Shown here in pieces: positions 1 to 7,431 of a stretch of DNA of 16,339 nt; within the stretch, counting starts at the first letter, position 1; each line of letters starts with the position of its first letter. This DNA comes from Thermodesulfobacteriota bacterium (GTDB lineage Bacteria; Desulfobacterota; BSN033; UBA1163). The stretch spans positions 1 through 16,339 of the forward strand of contig JASEIE010000037.1 in assembly GCA_030024065.1 (NCBI GenBank). The letters run 5' to 3'. Below the pieces are notes generated by a model. That model was not told where the DNA came from. It did no database searches and saw nothing but the letters and a program-made list of their open reading frames with translations. The position numbers were made by a program, and so were the translations under genes.

Positions 1-5
1 TTTAT

Positions 6-1059
6 TCACCAGGCCTCAGCAAATGGCCAAACCCAACTGAATTTTGTGGTAATAGTGGATTTCAATTTCGCATCGGCGTCCTTGATGAATTGCGGATCTT
101 TCACCAGCTTTTCGCAGGCATCGGCTACAATGCTGACAATCTCGGGAGGCGTTCCGGGAGGAAAGGCAATAGATTTTTCAAACACCACGCAGGCAACCAA
201 GATCGTTTTGTAAGCCTCCCATACTTTCCCTGTGGGCGGTTTGCCATGAACTTCAACATATCGATCATACACAGAGGGAACGTGACCGAACGGAGGATCG
301 CCCCGAATCACATTTCCCACCTCATCTAAGGTCCCGCTTTGCCAGAGCATCTTTATTTCCCCCCTTTTTTCCATCGGCAAGACTTGGCTCGTATATGCGG
401 CCGTCGTATCGCTGGAGGTGTTGAGTTCCCCCGAGAGAAACGCCCTTCGAGCGTCGCCAGAGCCACCGTAAGCCAAAATCAATTTTTTCGTTTTAAACTG
501 TAGAAGCTCCTTTGCCAAAATAAAAGCAGTAGAGAGGCCGCCGCCAGGGGGGCCTAGCGCCATAGATGATTATTTCCTTCTCGAAAATATCCTTGAAATT
601 CTTAATGAGATCGGCCTTAATATAATAGAGCTGCCCTGAAGGACCTGACAAAACGAGAGGCATCTTGTTCAGGTCATATTCCACACCCTTCAGTTGAAGC
701 AGACTACTCAAATTTGAACCGGCATCTCCAGCCAGCAGGGTGAGGCCATCTTTCTTGGCAATATTGTAAACATAGTTACATCCAATCATTCCGACGGCCC
801 CGGGCATGTTGCGCACCAATGTGACAGGGTTACCTGGAATATACTTTGTCAACCAATCAGACATGAACCGCGCAAAGATGTCCACACCCCCTCCGGCGAC
901 ACTGGGCACGATGATTTCAATCGACTTGCCTTTATAGTAGTTTTCCGGGATAGATGTTTGGGCCCAACTGGCGATGGGAACTGCCATGGGGATGCAAAGG
1001 AAGAATAGTAAAAATAAAGAAGCTTTTCTGATGATGAACCGAGGCCTTTCGCTTTTCAT
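6..1059 (-). pseudogene. TctC-like solute-binding protein, broken copy (TctC-1)
   Basis: Disrupted TTT-family periplasmic binding protein, closely related over most of its length to the intact copy at 3310-4428. The N-terminal part (1059 down to about 550) has a signal peptide with a hydrophobic stretch ending ASWAQ and a good Shine-Dalgarno sequence (AGGAGAGGTGAG) before the ATG. The frame breaks at a run of six G (547-552, six C on the coding strand); the intact copy has five at 3917-3921. The C-terminal half continues in another frame to a stop at 6-8. Below about position 58 similarity to the intact copy ends, and the family tail (WLRTWLREKWG) is replaced by an unrelated ending, FAEAW. 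Two independent lesions make decay likelier than a sequencing error, although the homopolymer alone could be one. If expressed it would give a truncated, probably inactive protein. Confidence 0.85.
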
Positions 1060-1190
1060 CTCACCTCTCCTTTCCTATTTCACTTTTTGGGTTTACGCCA
1101 GGTTACCAGGACGCATGAATAAGCATTTAATATTCCTCCTGCCTGCCTCCTTTCTTTTGCGAGCCGCTGGTCTGATGATGCGCCAAAGGC

Positions 1191-1250
1191 TTATTCTGCT
1201 TCCTGTTCCTCACGACTCCAGGTTCTCAGCCAACTGATTTCTTCGGTATC
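1191..1250 (-). pseudogene. Possible vestigial TctC C-terminus
   Basis: In the 282-base gap between the oxidoreductase gene and TctC-1, the minus strand encodes TEEISWLRTWSREEQEAE followed by a stop. WLRTWxRE matches the C-terminus of the intact TctC (WLRTWLREKWG), and 14 of 15 bases agree around TGGCTxAGAACCTGG (1218-1232). An in-frame TGA lies a few codons upstream and nothing further upstream resembles TctC. It may be left over from an earlier tctC copy lost by recombination. The match is short, so chance cannot be excluded. I see no convincing terminator or promoter in the rest of the 1060-1341 gap. Confidence 0.4.
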
Positions 1251-1341
1251 TCACTCCATTCTTCCGACGGTTTGAGACGGCCCGCCTATTCGCGGAACCG
1301 AACTACATCTCACCGTCTTATTTCTGCTGCGGGGGACACTT

Positions 1342-3225
1342 CTATGGTTTATCCAGACCCAGTGCCGCAAGTTTCTCTTTGGTGGGGATCCCTTCGTCGG
1401 CCCACCCTCGATATTGATAGTATTCGTTGAGCATCTCTCCGAGAGGGGGTAAATTTGCCGCTGTGGGGGCTTTCCCGCCGCGCTTTTGAACCAGAATGCG
1501 TGACGGCAGCGTATCATCTTTTCTGCTGATCCCCCGCCGTACATTGAAAGCACGTTTCAAATTAAAGATGCGCTCGCCCGTGCGCATGAACTCCTTAAAA
1601 TCCAGATCCCACCCGGTTATCAGGTTCAGCCATTCCAAAAGCTTCTCAGGCTGGACGCCCGCAAAAGGTGTAATCGGCTCTCTGATCCACGAGCGCGCCC
1701 GGGTCAGAAACTTGCAGACCTGCAGCGAATCGAGCAAGGCATCAAAATCCTGTGACCAGGCAGTTAGCGGCCCCACCCCTTTAACCGCAAAAGGATCATC
1801 TCCTGCTCTTTTTGCATCTTCACCCTCCAGGTATGGCGCGGCGTACGAAGCCGCGTATCCACTGCCCGCCTTGTGAGAGTGTACTCCAACGAGCCCATCA
1901 ACGTGATCGGCTCCTCTATTGGAGGTAGCATATTGCAGGGCACAGGCGTTCTTGTACCTTGGGTCAAAGAGCGGGAACTCCAGCCCCTTTACATGGATGG
2001 CATACTCCGAAGCCAGGCCGCCGATCTTTCGCGCTGCTTCTCTAACTCCCTCCCCCAGTAGCTGACCTAACCCTTCTCTGGCAATGATTTTCCTCAGTAT
2101 CTGGAGCATGGCATCGCCATTCCCCCACCTCAATTCTATTCCCCCGGTATCTTCCTTGGTGATCATCCCTTTCTCATACAACTCCATGGCAAAGGCAATA
2201 ACCTGCCCCGTGGAAATAGAGTCCAGACCGTGCCGGTTGCACAGGTCATGCGCCTCAATCAGGGCGTCAAAGTCATTTATGAGACAATTAGAGCCGAAGG
2301 GATACATGGATTCCCCATGAATATATCTCACACCGTTATAGGTCATCCCTCCAGCCTGGCATGACGATCGGCAACCTTTGCAATAGAAGGGCTCACCCTT
2401 TTGCCAGGCTGCAACCAGCTTATCATCGAAGTCCTCGATTTCCCCAAGGTTCCAGTTCTTGATGCAAGCCAGCAGGGCAGCCCGCCCCCATAGCGCCTCA
2501 GCCATCCTCTTTTTCAAGTTTTCCATGTCTAAACGAGTACGGGGGTAATATTGGCTGATGCTTTCCTTAAGCTCCTCCTCATTATGGACCATCGGCCTGC
2601 CAGTCCCCATGACGACAACGGCCTTAAGCATTTTTGATCCCATTACCGCACCTAAACCGCTCCTCCCTGCTGCCCTCGACGCCTTGCCATCGCCCATCAC
2701 GGTCGCTAATTTCACGCCTTTCTCCCCCGGCTGACCGATCGTGGCTATGGCAACATCATCACCGGTCTCTCTTTTTATGGGATCGCTTACCTCCCAGGTA
2801 TCCTTGCCCCAGAGGTGATCGGCATCCCTGAGTTCGACAGAACCATTATTGACCCACAAATATACCGGCCTTTTCGCCTTTCCCTTAAACACGATGCCCA
2901 TAAAGGGCGTACGAGCTAGGTCAAATCCAAAAGACCCACCGGCATGAGCCTCACCCCAGATTCCGGTTAGGGGAGATATCGATGCCACAGTATACCGACT
3001 GCTGCTGGGAACGGCGGTTCCGGTCAAAGGTCCAATCATGAAGATTAATGGGTTTCCCTCCGAGAAAGGCTGAGTATCTGGGCCGGTCTCATCCCACATG
3101 ATCTTGGCGGTCAGACCAGAACCGCCTATGAACTTTCTTATAGCCACCGCCTCCAGGTCTTGAGGAATGATCTTTTCAAGACCAAGGTCAACCCATAAGA
3201 TTTTTCGGACATAATCAGATGTCAT
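1342..3225 (-). CDS. Aldehyde:ferredoxin oxidoreductase, tungsten (AOR) family
   Basis: A 627-residue protein of normal length for the AOR family, whose members carry a tungsten- or molybdenum-bis-pterin cofactor and one [4Fe-4S] cluster and couple aldehyde/acid interconversion to ferredoxin. The N-terminal domain has family features (FIGGSGLTAKIMWDE near residue 33; GPLTGT; GGSFGFDLARTPFMGIVFKGKA). Cluster ligands are visible as C282-x2-C285-x3-C289 with a fourth Cys at C504 in DSLQVC, matching the spacing expected for AOR. The start is supported by GGAGGA seven bases upstream of the ATG. It lies 84 bases after intact TctC-2 and is probably co-transcribed with it, with a stem-loop between them. 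The BamB subunit of class II benzoyl-CoA reductase belongs to the same superfamily, but no bamC-I genes are nearby, so a stand-alone AOR is the better reading. The physiological substrate is unknown. Its presence suggests an anaerobe. Confidence 0.93.
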   Translation of the reverse strand: MTSDYVRKILWVDLGLEKIIPQDLEAVAIRKFIGGSGLTAKIMWDETGPDTQPFSEGNPLIFMIGPLTGTAVPSSSRYTVASISPLTGIWGEAHAGGSFGFDLARTPFMGIVFKGKAKRPVYLWVNNGSVELRDADHLWGKDTWEVSDPIKRETGDDVAIATIGQPGEKGVKLATVMGDGKASRAAGRSGLGAVMGSKMLKAVVVMGTGRPMVHNEEELKESISQYYPRTRLDMENLKKRMAEALWGRAALLACIKNWNLGEIEDFDDKLVAAWQKGEPFYCKGCRSSCQAGGMTYNGVRYIHGESMYPFGSNCLINDFDALIEAHDLCNRHGLDSISTGQVIAFAMELYEKGMITKEDTGGIELRWGNGDAMLQILRKIIAREGLGQLLGEGVREAARKIGGLASEYAIHVKGLEFPLFDPRYKNACALQYATSNRGADHVDGLVGVHSHKAGSGYAASYAAPYLEGEDAKRAGDDPFAVKGVGPLTAWSQDFDALLDSLQVCKFLTRARSWIREPITPFAGVQPEKLLEWLNLITGWDLDFKEFMRTGERIFNLKRAFNVRRGISRKDDTLPSRILVQKRGGKAPTAANLPPLGEMLNEYYQYRGWADEGIPTKEKLAALGLDKP

Positions 3226-3255
3226 CTCAAATCCTCCAGTCTTTATAAATGATAA

Positions 3256-3298
3256 GAGCTCGCCTTTGGTTGGGTTAAATCTGTGGCAAAGGGAGCTC
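3256..3298 (-). promoter_or_regulatory. Stem-loop between tctC-2 and the AOR gene
   Basis: Arms GAGCTCGCCTTTG (3256-3268) and CAAAGGGAGCTC (3287-3298) pair over 12 base pairs with one bulged base and an 18-base loop. On the transcribed (minus) strand the hairpin is followed by TTATCATTT, too poor in T for a strong terminator. Its position just after a binding-protein gene fits an mRNA-stabilising or partial-attenuation element that lets the binding protein be made in excess over the enzyme; this role is an inference. Confidence 0.6.
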
Positions 3299-3309
3299 GC
3301 TAAAGGATG

Positions 3310-4428
3310 TTACTGAACTCCCCACTTCTCCCGCAGCCAGGTTCTAAGCCAGGCGACCGCTTCTGGATTCGCGCCGACAACATTTTTCTCAAATCCTTTT
3401 CTCATCGATGCGCCGGCCGTAAAGGTGGATTTTAATTTCGCATCGGCGTCGGCGATGAATTGCGGATCTTTCACCAGCTTTTCGCAGGCATCGGCTACAA
3501 TGCTGACAATCTCGGGAGGCGTTCCGGGAGGAAAGGCTAAAGTTTTTTCATACACCACGACGGCACCTATGATCGTTTTGAAAGCCTCCCAGACTTTCCC
3601 TGAAGGCGGTTTGCCATGAACTTCAAGATATCGATCATACACAGAGGGAATATGACCAATCGGAGGATGGAGCCGAATCACTTTCCCCGCCTCATCTAAG
3701 GTCCCGCTTTGCCAGAGCATCTTTATTTCCCCTCTTTTTTCCATCGGCAAGACTTGGCTCGTATATGCGGCCGTCGTATCACTGGAGGTGTTGAGTTCCC
3801 CCGAGAGAAACGCCCTTCGAGTGTCGCCAGAGCCACCGTAAGCCAAAATCAATTTTTTCGTTTTAAACTGGAGAAGCTCCTGTGCCAAAATAAAAGCAGT
3901 AGTGAGGCCGCCGCCAGGGGGCTTATGGCCATAGATGATTATTTCCTTCTCGAAAATATCCCTGAAATCCTTAATGAGATCGGCCTTAATATAATAGAGC
4001 TGCCCTGAAGGACCTGACAAAACGAGGGGCATCTTGGTCAGGTCATATTCCACCCCCTTCTGTTGAAGCAGACTACCCACATTTGAACCCGAATCTGCAG
4101 CCAGCAGGGTGAGGCCGTCTTTCTTGGCAATATTGTAAACATAGTTACATCCAATCATTGCGACAGCCCCTGGCATGTTGCGCACCAAGGTGACAGGGTT
4201 GCCTGGAATATACTTTGTCAACCAATCACACATGTACCGCGCAAAGATATCCGAACCCCCTCCAACGGCACTGGGCACAATGATTTCAATCGACTTGCCT
4301 TTATAGAAGTTTGCCGGGATAGGTGTTTGGGCCCAACTGGCGATGGGAACTACCATGATGATGCATAGGAAGAACAGGATAAACAAAGAAGATTTTCCGA
4401 TGATGAACCGACACTTTTTGCATTTCAT
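3310..4428 (-). CDS. TTT-family solute-binding protein (TctC-2), intact
   Basis: Periplasmic substrate-binding protein of the tripartite tricarboxylate transporter family, 372 residues, somewhat longer than the usual 320-330. The signal peptide has a basic start, a hydrophobic core at about residues 14-30 and likely cleavage after A33 (ASWA|Q). The mature protein opens with YKGKSIEIIVPSAVGGGSDIFAR, the usual first strand and glycine-rich ligand loop, and contains GSGDTRRAFLSGELN mid-protein. It ends WLRTWLREKWGVQ, like TctC-3 at the far end of the window. GGAG lies just upstream of the ATG. No tctA/tctB adjoins it, so it is an 'orphan' binding protein that may share the TctAB pair encoded at 12149-14134. 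It probably forms a transcription unit with the AOR gene. The ligand, presumably a carboxylate, cannot be deduced. Confidence 0.92.
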   Translation of the reverse strand: MKCKKCRFIIGKSSLFILFFLCIIMVVPIASWAQTPIPANFYKGKSIEIIVPSAVGGGSDIFARYMCDWLTKYIPGNPVTLVRNMPGAVAMIGCNYVYNIAKKDGLTLLAADSGSNVGSLLQQKGVEYDLTKMPLVLSGPSGQLYYIKADLIKDFRDIFEKEIIIYGHKPPGGGLTTAFILAQELLQFKTKKLILAYGGSGDTRRAFLSGELNTSSDTTAAYTSQVLPMEKRGEIKMLWQSGTLDEAGKVIRLHPPIGHIPSVYDRYLEVHGKPPSGKVWEAFKTIIGAVVVYEKTLAFPPGTPPEIVSIVADACEKLVKDPQFIADADAKLKSTFTAGASMRKGFEKNVVGANPEAVAWLRTWLREKWGVQ

Positions 4429-4527
4429 CTCATCTCTCCTCTCTATTTTTACTTTTAGTTAAGGCTTAGCCACAACTACAGGGAAGCATGAATACAGTTA
4501 ATCACTTAACACTGTAATTTTGGTATC

Positions 4528-4556
4528 CTTATACTCCCTCTTCTCCCACATGTCAA
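4528..4556 (-). promoter_or_regulatory. Sigma-70-type promoter for tctC-2 and AOR
   Basis: On the minus strand a perfect -35 box TTGACA (4551-4556) is followed after exactly 17 bases by TATAAG (4528-4533), one mismatch from the -10 consensus. Predicted transcription start is near 4521, giving a leader of about 90 bases before the ATG at 4428. I see no equivalent promoter directly upstream of the broken TctC-1. Confidence 0.75.
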
Positions 4557-4589
4557 CCATTATTCATCGCCGCGATGAAATGATATTTA

Positions 4590-4820
4590 GTGGGTATTGA
4601 CCTGACTAAGGTGACCGCTATCTGTTCTGTTTTGCATATGCTATGCTTCGGATATGTAAAGGACCGGGTAGGGAAGAAGATTCGGCAGCATCCGATGCGT
4701 GCAAGAAAACGCAAAGGCTTCGGCTGGAACAGGTGGAGTAGCCACTGGATAGGCCGGAATCTGGGATTATTTACAGATTACCAGGTAAAACACATCATAG
4801 AAACGAAAGCGCTGCCATAG
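4590..4820 (+). pseudogene. Group II intron reverse transcriptase, C-terminal fragment
   Basis: A 76-residue plus-strand reading frame whose second part (from about 4655) reads as the C-terminal maturase/DNA-binding end of a group II intron-encoded protein: VGKKIRQHPMRARKRKG, then FGWNRWSSHWIGRNLGLF, then TDYQVKHIIETKALP and stop. Basic RxRKRxGFGWxRWS followed by LGLFxDYxV is, from memory, characteristic of these proteins. The palm and finger domains (YADD motif) are absent, so only the tail survives. Downstream to about 4900 the sequence can fold (CCGACA paired with TGTCGG) and may be residual intron RNA, but I find no domain V. The relic lies between two minus-strand genes and ends right at the 3' end of the flavoprotein gene. 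Confidence 0.6.
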
Positions 4821-4901
4821 GTCTCACAACCCATGGTGTGAAGCCGACAGGAGAGCGGCGTCAGTGTGTCGGTGGGAGCAAGGCACTCAGCAGGTACATG
4901 T

Positions 4902-6383
4902 CTATTCCCAAGACCTTTCCGTTGTGGCATTCCGGCCTGAAATTCGCCCAAAAGCCATACACTCTCCGAGGTTCCCCCCACCCTGACACAGGAAACTATG
5001 GATTGAACCAAGTTCCCCCGCACTGTATAACCTTCGGATAGGACTGCCGTCAGGCCGCAGTATTTGACCCTTCCCATTGCGTCTTGGGCCACCCTGAGTG
5101 TTGAAAAAAAGTGGAGATAGCTCAATAGCGTAGAAAGGTGAGTGCTCTATAGGTGATAGCATCCTTGTCCTACCGAACTCAGGGTCCTTGCCAGCGGCGC
5201 AATACGCGTTCCATTTATTGACGGTGTCTTCTACTGCTGCCGGGTCTAATCCTATATTCTTCGCTAGCTCTGTCACTGTATCGGACTTCTTGATCCAGCC
5301 CTTCGCCAACTCAGCGCTGTTGTCCTCACTCCAATCATAAACCTTAAGTATTGCGTTCCAGCCATGATAGAGATTCTTGTCATAGAAAGGACCCCCTGAG
5401 AACAGAGTATGATCAAATATCATGAACATAGGGCAGGGAGCAGGCGCTTGAGTCCATTGACCAGCAACTTTTATTTTTCCATGAGTATTTCTAAATTTTT
5501 CGTTCATAAACCTCTTCCCGTCGGCACCAACAACGACCATGCCCCCAGGAAATTCTTTGGCATAGTGCAAAGGCACTATCTCTAAGATTGCCGGAATTTC
5601 AGGAACCTTTAGGGAATACCAAGGGCCTGCTATGTTATTCATGTGCCAGAGGTCTGCCCCCACAGTCATAGCCATCTTTATGCCATCTCCTGTATTATGC
5701 GGCGTACCCAGTGGATAGCAGTAGGGTAAGTTTGGCAGAAAATCCCTGATCATCTCCTGGTTATTCTGAAAACCCCCACAGGTCAAGACGACAGCCCTCT
5801 TGGCCTTTATATTCAATGGACTCCCTTCTCGTTCTGCCCTGACGCCAAGTATCTCTTTCCCTGGACAATTCTCGATCAATTCTTTCCCCGGTGTCGAATA
5901 TAGAACCTCGATGTGTCTTTTATCTACAGAGGCTTTCAGCAGTTTCCACAGGTTCTCGTACCCAAGCTGGCCGTCCAATTGATAAATATGGACACAGTCT
6001 GATCCTGGAAGCTCTGGGAACTCAGCTCCTCCGGGTCCTGTACGTGTCTCCACCGGGTTACCTCCCAAGCTCTTAATCCAGTCAGTATTTTTAGCCATCT
6101 CCTCAGCCCATGCTCGAACCATTTCCTTCACGACGGTGTAGGCACCACACAACGCATTGAAATAGGTGATCCCTCTATCGACCGGCGTCGGATTGAACCA
6201 GCCTTGACCCGCTACTCGACTATTCCCTCCTTCCTCTCCATCAGGTGCCTTCTCCAGGATTAGCACTCTTGCTCCTGCATCGTGGGCCGTTATAGCTGCC
6301 GTAGCACCCGCTGCTCCATAGCCGACAACCACCACATCCGCTTCCTTATGCCACATCTCTGGAAGTAAAGGCTTTGATTTCAT
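4902..6383 (-). CDS. FAD-dependent oxidoreductase, fumarate reductase flavoprotein superfamily
   Basis: A 493-residue flavoprotein. Its N-terminus carries the FAD-binding dinucleotide fold: G21-x-G23-x-x-G26, then E44 ending the second strand, followed by GGNSRVAGQG (52-61). The C-terminus has the family's second FAD contact, RRLYSAGELGS followed by GGGNLGECMAFGRISGRNA. There is no signal peptide or multihaem domain, so it should be cytoplasmic, and no FrdB/FrdC partners adjoin it. Where fumarate reductases usually carry a catalytic His before the TxGG segment, this protein reads NTQGGPRRN, so a different substrate is likely. Relatives include 3-ketosteroid dehydrogenases, urocanate reductases and 'FAD-binding protein' genes near TTT transporters. 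GGGGGAG lies five bases upstream of the ATG. The 3' end abuts the intron relic but appears complete. Confidence 0.88.
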   Translation of the reverse strand: MKSKPLLPEMWHKEADVVVVGYGAAGATAAITAHDAGARVLILEKAPDGEEGGNSRVAGQGWFNPTPVDRGITYFNALCGAYTVVKEMVRAWAEEMAKNTDWIKSLGGNPVETRTGPGGAEFPELPGSDCVHIYQLDGQLGYENLWKLLKASVDKRHIEVLYSTPGKELIENCPGKEILGVRAEREGSPLNIKAKRAVVLTCGGFQNNQEMIRDFLPNLPYCYPLGTPHNTGDGIKMAMTVGADLWHMNNIAGPWYSLKVPEIPAILEIVPLHYAKEFPGGMVVVGADGKRFMNEKFRNTHGKIKVAGQWTQAPAPCPMFMIFDHTLFSGGPFYDKNLYHGWNAILKVYDWSEDNSAELAKGWIKKSDTVTELAKNIGLDPAAVEDTVNKWNAYCAAGKDPEFGRTRMLSPIEHSPFYAIELSPLFFNTQGGPRRNGKGQILRPDGSPIRRLYSAGELGSIHSFLCQGGGNLGECMAFGRISGRNATTERSWE

Positions 6384-6508
6384 TTTCTCCCCCTTGTTGA
6401 ATTTCTGTAATAGTTTAATTTTCCCAAAATCTTTAGTGGCATGTCAAGGAACTAACGTCTCCTTGGAATACCCACATGGATTTCCCTACGGGGCTAATCT
6501 TGTCTCTT

Positions 6509-6536
6509 GGTATATCACCCCCCCCAAGCCTGTCAA
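6509..6536 (-). promoter_or_regulatory. Candidate promoter for the flavoprotein gene
   Basis: The minus strand has a perfect -35 TTGACA (6531-6536), a 16-base spacer containing a run of eight G, and TATACC (6509-6514) as -10. This would start transcription about 120 bases before the ATG at 6383. The -10 is only a moderate match. A second TTGACA at 6442-6447 has no well-spaced -10. Confidence 0.4.
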
Positions 6537-6574
6537 GCGGGTAGTGTAAAATTTTTTGAGATTTGTTATTTACG

Positions 6575-6611
6575 ACTGAAAAGTGAACTTCTTAATGCTT
6601 GAAGAGTGAAC
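6575..6611 (+). repeat. Direct repeat at the left end of the transposase relic
   Basis: Two imperfect copies, ACTGAAAAGTGAAC (6575-6588) and GCTTGAAGAGTGAAC (6597-6611), repeat with a period of about 23 bases just upstream of the transposase start. Their position suggests terminal transposase-binding repeats of the decayed insertion sequence. No matching right end is visible. Confidence 0.5.
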
Positions 6612-6647
6612 CCCAGTGATATATTCCTCAGTGAAAAGGAGGGATGT

Positions 6648-7162
6648 ATGGATCAGATACATAAGCGGTTCACTGCTGAGCAAGTGAAGGTTCTGCTGAA
6701 GGGATACTCCTAGGGGATGCTCGACAGGGCGGCGGTTGAGAAGATTTTGGGGATCGGCAAGACGAGATTCTTTGCCCTTTTGAAGCAGTATCGGCATGAC
6801 CCAAGTAGATTGTGCCTTGCCTACCGGAGGGAAACCCCGGCCAGAATATCTACCCGGGTGGAGAAGGAGATTGAGAAGGAACTAATGGTGGAGAAGGATT
6901 TATCGATGACTCTACCCTGCCTATTACCACCTACAACTAATCAGCCATCAGGGACCGTTTAGCCAAGCGGGGTATGAAGGTAGCCTTATCCACAATTATC
7001 GGCCGAGCGAAGGGACTGGGTTGTTATCAGCCACACCCGAGAAAGAAGGCACACGACCGTGAGGTGCTTTTCAGCACCCTGCTAACAGTTGATCGGCAAA
7101 GTTTTCAGGCGCCGCTTTTCCGCAAACGGCAAAAGAAAGAGAAGCCTTTTGAAGATTTATAG
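6648..7162 (+). pseudogene. Decayed integrase-type (IS481-like) transposase
   Basis: The start has an excellent ribosome binding site (AAAGGAGGG, 6635-6643) before ATG at 6648. The first 21 codons (MDQIHKRFTAEQVKVLLKGY...) end at TAG 6711-6713. The same frame continues with a helix-turn-helix-like segment (GMLDRAAVEKILGIGKTRFF) and RVEKEIEKELMVEK. Similarity then moves to another frame at about 6900-6914 (TLPITTYN, a TAA at 6938-6940, then SAIRDRLAKRG and STIIGRAKGLGCYQPHPRKK to HDREVL). The whole DDE catalytic core is missing. At least two stops, one frameshift and a 3' truncation make it inactive. The final stop falls inside the left tip of the palindromic element that begins at 7157. Family assignment is from remembered sequence style and is tentative. 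Confidence 0.7.
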
Positions 7163-7286
7163 TGAACAGCTAAAGTTGAGTTGCCGTCGAAGAGATGGTC
7201 ACGGCGAACGAAGAGAAGCAACCTCATGTGATTGCCGCGTTGCTACGCTCCTCGCAATGACTCCTTTCTTTAGATGTCCGCTATAA
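7157..7286 (+). repeat. MITE-like palindromic element, copy A
   Basis: A 130-base non-coding element with terminal inverted repeats (TTATAGTGAACAGC at 7157-7170; the right end 7273-7286 reads TTATAGCGGACATC on the minus strand). Nested inside is a second inverted repeat: GTCACGGCGA from 7198 pairs with TCGCAATGAC ending at 7261. It shares most of its sequence and its orientation with copy B at 11765-11910, including TCGAAGAGATGGTCA and GCGAACGAAG. Short repeats built on GTCATTGCGAGGAGCG are common in Desulfobacterota genomes. The following 7287-7431 holds nothing I can name. Confidence 0.75.
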
Positions 7287-7431
7287 CCTTGGTTGGCGGC
7301 TGACTTCCACATCGTCGCACAGACAACAATTGTAGAATGGCGACCCCGGTTTCTCTCGATTCTCCGGGGCAGTTTTTCCGAAATGGTTACTCCCGTTTCT
7401 CCTGCAAAACCAGGCCTCTCGGGGGCCACCC

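Noticed and set aside
1342..3225. BamB subunit of class II benzoyl-CoA reductase
   Set aside because: Same superfamily, but no bamC-I partners or aromatic-acid CoA ligase are present, so a stand-alone AOR is simpler.
7344..7369. CCCCGG...CCGGGG hairpin as a terminator for the MmgE/PrpD operon
   Set aside because: Only six pairs around a 14-base loop, with no T tract on the transcribed strand.
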